64,000 nt of DNA, taken from positions 620,001 through 684,000 of the forward strand of contig NW_026870965.1 in NCBI RefSeq assembly GCF_033118175.1, read 5' to 3'. Under the pieces are notes generated by a model. It made no database searches. It saw only the letters and a list, made by a program, of their open reading frames with translations, and had not been told where the DNA came from. This document shows positions 59,783 through 64,000 of the stretch, in pieces. Within the stretch, counting starts at the first letter, position 1; each line of letters begins with the position of its first letter. The translations under genes and the position numbers were made by a program. The stretch comes from Dama dama. Its lineage: Eukaryota > Chordata > Mammalia > Artiodactyla > Cervidae.

Positions 59783-60463
59783 ATGCCCAAGATGTCTTTG
59801 GCCCAGCAGCCTCAGGGCAGCAGGGAGAGCAAGAGGCCCAACTTGCCCCTAGGTCGGCTCTGCCCCTTCCCACACAGGCGGCCAGCCCAGCAGCTGCCTG
59901 ACAGACTCTGGCTCCCCCGAGCTCTCTGCCGGTGCAGGAGGCAGATCAAAGGTGTGCATGTGGTTCTGACTGGACCTGGGAGTGTGGACACCGTGCCTTG
60001 CCCCCAGGCTCAGGGGTAAGTGCCCGGAGAGAACACCACCCTGAAGCGCTTTTCTCCCGGGCTTGGGAGCATTGTGCGTGCCTGGCGGGAACAGCGGGCG
60101 GGAGTGCTTGCAAACCGGCCTTTGGAGGCAGACGGGGAGGTCTTCCAGCGGGAGAGTACCGGTTGTGCTCAGACGCCCCACAGGCCAGGGGCAGGACCCA
60201 GCGCTGTCCCTGCCCCTGGCAGCCTTGCACAGACCTTCCTGGCCTCCGGGGGTACTGCCCCACCAAGGGGCAGGCTGCGGGGACTGGGTCCAGACATGCC
60301 CGGGCGCCTCCCCAGGCTCATCCCCGCTGGTGCCTTTCCCCTGGGCCTAGGCCTCGGTTGAGGCCTCATTGGAGAGGAGGTTGCTGGCAGGGGCTGTCTC
60401 CACACTGCAAGGTGCTGGAGCTCAGAGGGCCTCGTCAGAGGGAAGGGACCAGCAAGGGGCTGG
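59783..60463 (+). repeat. Chimeric monomer from unequal exchange (copy B)
   Basis: The left part (GATGTCTTTGG, GATCAAAGG, GGGGTAAGTG, CACCACCCTGAAGCGC) matches copy A's monomer 43361. From about GCGTGCCTGGCGGGAACAGC onwards (60076) it matches copy A's next monomer 44043 (AGACGGGGAGG, CAGCGCTGTCCC, GGCCTCATTGG). One monomer replaces two. The switch lies between about 60051 and 60076, in the GAAGCGC...GCATTGTGC part of the 129-bp module. Confidence 0.75.
60016..60021 (+). other. GTAAGT variant, fourth copy
   Basis: Duplicate of the 43594 site in copy B (offset 16422 bp), located in the chimeric monomer just left of its recombination junction. Confidence 0.5.
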
Positions 60464-63400
60464 ATGCCCAAGACCTCTTTGGCCCAGCAGCCTCAGGGCA
60501 GCAGGGAGAGGAAGAGGCCCAACTTGCCCCTAGGTCGGCTCTGCCCCTTCCCACACAGGCAGCCAGCCCAGCAGCAGCCTGGCAGTCTCTGGCTCCCCCG
60601 AGCTCTCTGCCGGTGTAGGGGGCAGGAACAGACGTGTGCATGTGGTTCTGCCTTGGCCTGGGAGTGTGTTCCCCCTGCCTGGCCCCCAGGCTCAGGGGCA
60701 AGGGCGCGGAGAGAGCACCACCCCGAAGCGCTTTTCTCCCGGGCTTGGGAGCATTGTGCGTGCCTGGCGGGAACAGTGGGCGGGAGTGCTTGCAAACCGG
60801 CCTTTGGAGGCAGACGCGGAGGTCTTCCAGCGGGAGAGTGCCACTTGTGCTCAGACGCCCCACAGGCCAGGGGCAGGACCCAGCGCTGTCCCTGCCCCTG
60901 GCAGCCTTGCCCAGACCTTCCTGGCCTCCGGGGGTACTACCCCACCAAGGGGCAGGCTGCGGGGACTGGGTCCAGACATGCCCGGGCGCCTCGCCAGGCT
61001 CATCCCCGCTGGTGCCTTTCCCCTGGGCCTAGGCCTCGGTTGAGGCCTCCTTGGAGAGGAGGTTGCTGGCAGGGGCTGTCTCCACACTGCAAGGTGCTGG
61101 AGCTCAGAGGGCCTTGTCAGCGGGAAGGGACCAGCAAGGGGCTGGATGCCCAAGACCTCTTTGGCCCAGCAGCCTCAGGGCAGCAGGGAGAGGAAGAGGC
61201 CCAACTTGCCCCTAGGTCGGCTCTGTCCATTCCCACACAGGCAGCCAACCCAGCAGCTGCCTGACAGACTCTGGCTCCCCCGAGCTCTCTGCCGGTGTAG
61301 GGGGCAGGAACAGACGTGTGCATGTGGTTCTGCCTTGGTCTGGGAGTGTGTTCCCCCTGCCTTGCCCCCAGGGTCAGGGGCAAGGGCCCGGAGAGAGCAC
61401 CACCCCGAAGCGCTTTTCTCCCGGGCTTGGGAGCATTGTGCGTGCCTGGCGGGAACAGCGGGCGGGAGTGTTGGCAAACCGGCCTTTGGAGGCAGCCGGG
61501 GAGGTCTTCCAGTGGGAGAGGGCCGGTTGTGCTCAGAGGCCCCACAGGCCAGGGGCAGGACCCAGCAGGGCCCCTGCCCCTGGCCAGCCTTGCCCAGACC
61601 TTCCTGGCCTCCGGGGGTACTGCCCCACCAAGGGGCAGGCTGCGGGGACTGGGTCCAGACATGCCCGGGCGCCTCCCCAGGCTCATCCCCGCTGGTGCCT
61701 TTCCCCTGGTCCTAGGCCTCGGTTAGGGCCTCCTTGGAGAGGAGGTTGCTGGCAGGGGCTGTCTCCACACTGCAAGGTGCTGGAGCTCAGAGGGCCTCGT
61801 CAGAGGGAAGGGACCAGCAAGGGGCTGAATGCCCAAGACCTCTTTGGCCCAGCAGCCTCAGGGCAGCAGGGAGAGCAAGAGGCCCAACTTGCCCCTAGGG
61901 CGGCTCTGCCCCTTCCCACACAGGCGGCCAACCCAGCAGCTGCCTGACAGACTCTGGCTCCCCCAAGCTCTCTGCCGGTGCAGGGGACAGGAACAGACGT
62001 GGGCATGCGGTTCTGCCTTGGCCTGGGAGTGTGTTCCCCCTGCCTTGCCCCCAGGCTCAGGGGCAAGGGCCCGGAGAGAGCACCACACCGAAGCGCTTTT
62101 CTCCCCGGCTTGGGAGCTTTGTGCATTCCTGACGTGAACAGCGGGCGGGACTGTTTGCAAACAGGACTTTGGAGGCAGCCGGGGAGGTCTTCCAGTGGGA
62201 GAGGGCCGGTTGTGCTCAGAGGCCCCACAGGCCAGGGTCAGGACCCAGCAGGGCCCCTGCCCCTGTCCAGACTTGCCCAGACCTTCCTGGCCTCCGGGGG
62301 TACTGCCCCACCAAGGGGCAGGCTGTGGAGACTGGGTCCAGACATGTCCGTGCGCCTCCCCAGGATCATCCCCGCTGGTGCCTTTCCCCTGGGTGTAGGC
62401 CTCGGTTGAGGCCTCTTTGGAGAGGAGGTTGCTGGCAGGGGCTGTCTCCACACTGCAAGGTGCTGGAGCTCACAGGGCCTCATCAGAGGGAAGGGACCAG
62501 CAAGGGGCTGGATGCCCAAGACCTCTTTGGCCCAGCAGCCTCAGGGCAGCAGGGAGAGCAAGAGGCCCAACTGCCCCTAGGTCGGCTCTGCCCCTTTCCA
62601 CACAGGCCGCCAGCCCAGCAGCTGCCTGGCATACTCTGGCTCCCCCGAGCTCTCTGCCGGTGCAGGGGCCAGGAACAGACGTGTGCATGTGGTTCTGCCT
62701 TGGTCTGGGAGTGTGGACCCACTGCCTGGCCCCCAGGCTCAGGGGCAAGGGCCCGGAGAGAGCAACACCCCGAAGCGCTTTTCTCCCGGGCTTGGGAGCA
62801 TTGTGCGTGCATGTCGGGAACAGCGGGCGGGAGTGTTGGCAAACCGGCCTTTGGAGGCAGCAGGGGAGGTCTTCCAGTGGGAGAGCGCCGGTTGTGCTCA
62901 GAGGCCCCACAGGCCAGGGGCAGGACCCAGCAGGGCCCCTGCCCCTGGCCAGCCTTGCCCAGACCTTCCTGGCCTCCGGGGGTACTGCCCCACCAAGGGG
63001 CAGGCTGCGGGGACTGGGTCCAGACATGCCCAGGCGCCTCCACTGGCTCATCCCCGCTGGTGCCTTTCCCCTGGGCCTAGGCCTCGGTTGAGGCCTCCTT
63101 GGAGAGGAGGTTGCTGGCAGGGGCTATCTCCACACTGCAAGGTGCTGGAGCTCACAGGGCCTCATCAGAGGGAAGGGACCAGCAAGGGGCTGGATGCCCA
63201 AGACCTCTTTGGCCCAGCAGCCTCAGGGCAGCAGGGAGAGCAAGAGGCCCAACTTGCCCCTAGGTCGGCTCTGCCCCTTCCCACACAGGCGGCCAGCCCA
63301 GCAGCTGCCTGACAGACTCTGGCTCCCCCCAGCTCTCTGCCGGTGCAAGGGGCAGGAACAGACGTGTGCATGTGGTTCTGCCTTGACCTGGGAGTGTGGA

Positions 63401-63875
63401 ACCCCTGCCTGGCCCCCAGGCTCAGGGGCAAGGGCCCGGAGAGAGCACCAACCCGAAGCGCTTTTCTCCCGGGCTTGGGAGCATTGTGCGCGCTTGGTGG
63501 GAACAGTGGGCGGGAGTGCTTGCAAACCGGCCTTTGGAGGCAGCCGGGGAGGTCTTCCAGTGGGAGAGGGCCGGTTGTGCTCAGAGGCCCCACAGGCCAG
63601 GGGCAGGACCCAGCAGGGCCCCTGCCCCTGGCCAGCCTTGCCCAGACCTTCCTGCCTCCGGGGTTACAGCCCCACCAAGGGGCAGGCTGCGGGGACTGGG
63701 TCCAGACATGCCCGGGCGCCTCCCCAGGCTCATCCCCGCTGGTGCCTTTCCCCTGGGCCTAGGCCTCGGTTGAGGCCTCCTTGGAGAGGAGGTTGCTGGC
63801 AGGGGCTGTCTCCACACTGCAAGGTGCTGGAGCTCAGAGGGCCTCGTCAGAGGGAAGGGACCAGCAAGGGGCTGG

Positions 63876-64000
63876 ATACCCAAGAACTTTTTGGCCCAGC
63901 AGCCTCAGGGTAGCAGGGACAGCAAGAGGCCCAACTTGCCCCTAGGTGGGCTCTGCCCCTTCCCACACAGGCTGCCAGCCCAGCAGCTGCCTGACAGACT
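63876..64000 (+). repeat. Partial monomer at right edge
   Basis: First 125 bp of a monomer with GGATACCCAAGAAC and AGGTGGGCTCTGCC. The later part resembles the monomer near 47.45-47.58 kb. It is cut by the window edge. Confidence 0.9.

Larger units (their letters stand above)
51799..63190 (+). repeat. About 11.4-kb higher-order block, copy B
   Basis: Counterpart of 36061-47450. It has one monomer more near 53.6-55.0 kb and one fewer near 59.8-60.5 kb. Past 63.2 kb a monomer unlike copy A's intervenes. At about 63945 the sequence (AGGTGGGCTCTGCC, CACAGGCTGCCAGCC) again matches copy A at about 47523, so the duplication may continue beyond the window after a further one-monomer insertion. Confidence 0.85.
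1..64000. repeat. GC-rich satellite block, 682-bp monomer, filling the window
   Basis: The whole window is head-to-tail copies of one monomer in a single orientation. Successive copies of the anchor GGATGCCCAAG lie 680-683 bp apart from end to end, except where a 129-bp internal segment is amplified (three places). Neighbouring monomers differ by scattered substitutions and 1-3 bp indels. No unique sequence, retroelement or low-complexity tract interrupts the array. Monomer order of parts, using the copy at 50-732: a leader with a pyrimidine-rich CCCTTCCCACACAGG; an inverted repeat at 264-289; the 129-bp module at 287-415; a 13-bp-stem inverted repeat at 451-489; a CTGCCCC/GGGGCAG pair (its right arm is mutated in this copy); and an AGGCCTC/GAGGCCT hairpin at 618-635. 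A mammalian centromeric or pericentromeric satellite is the best reading. Ruminant satellite II is a candidate family by length and GC content only. Confidence 0.97.
53328..64000 (+). repeat. Monomer block IV: 15 complete 682-bp units plus part units
   Basis: Anchors fall at 53642, 54325, 55008, 55690, 56373, 57056, 57737, 58419, 59102 (GGATACCC), 59783, 60464, 61146, 61829, 62512, 63194 and 63876 (GGATACCC). The subtype order copies block III apart from whole-monomer gains and losses. The final monomer is cut by the window edge after 125 bp. Confidence 0.96.

Noticed and set aside
36061..63190. The near-identical 11.4-kb copies as an assembly error
   Set aside because: The copies differ by scattered substitutions and by three whole-monomer indels with clean chimeric junctions, which a simple duplicated contig would not show. 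Read support is still needed to be certain.
1..64000. Hundreds of open frames of 60-690 codons on both strands, many starting MPKTSLAQQPQG or MGIQPLAG
   Set aside because: They overlap on all six frames, repeat with every monomer, shift frame through 1-bp indels and show no domain. Stop-poor GC-rich repeat DNA explains them.

Overview
The window is a single block of tandemly repeated, GC-rich satellite DNA (about two thirds G+C, judged by eye). I find no protein-coding gene, RNA gene, transposon or unique sequence in it. The base unit is a 680-683 bp monomer, mostly 682 or 683 bp. I count 77 complete ordinary monomers, three monomers enlarged by an internal array, and partial monomers at both ends. 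The organism is most likely a mammal: the repeat is GC-rich and CpG-containing, it is organised as a higher-order satellite, and it carries CENP-B-box-like motifs. Ruminant satellite II (the bovine 1.723 g/cm3 and goat/cervid 0.7-kb family) has a similar length and base composition. That match is a guess from size and GC content, not from a sequence comparison.

Layout: ordinary monomers 1-7106; 129-bp array 1 at 7107-11218 (about 32 copies); ordinary monomers 11219-33602 (32 complete); array 2 at 33603-37589 (about 31 copies); ordinary monomers 37590-51784; array 3 at 51785-53327 (about 12 copies); ordinary monomers 53328-64000. The 129-bp subunit is not foreign. It is one internal segment of the ordinary monomer (for example 287-415) that has expanded in tandem inside three individual monomers.

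Above the monomer there is higher-order structure. About 11.4 kb (36.06-47.45 kb) recurs at 51.8-63.2 kb with very high identity and differs mainly by gain or loss of whole monomers. Two of these differences leave chimeric monomers whose junctions fall inside the same 129-bp segment that forms the arrays. Arrays 1 and 2 share an order of variant subunits. Array 2 holds an internal 1.4-kb duplication, and array 3 matches its right-hand copy.

Each monomer carries four short inverted repeats and a 17-bp site one base away from the CENP-B box core. Two copies (37306-37322 and 53044-53060) match that core perfectly. Long open frames occur on both strands, but they follow from low stop-codon frequency in GC-rich DNA and, in the arrays, from a period of exactly 43 codons. 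I do not treat them as genes.
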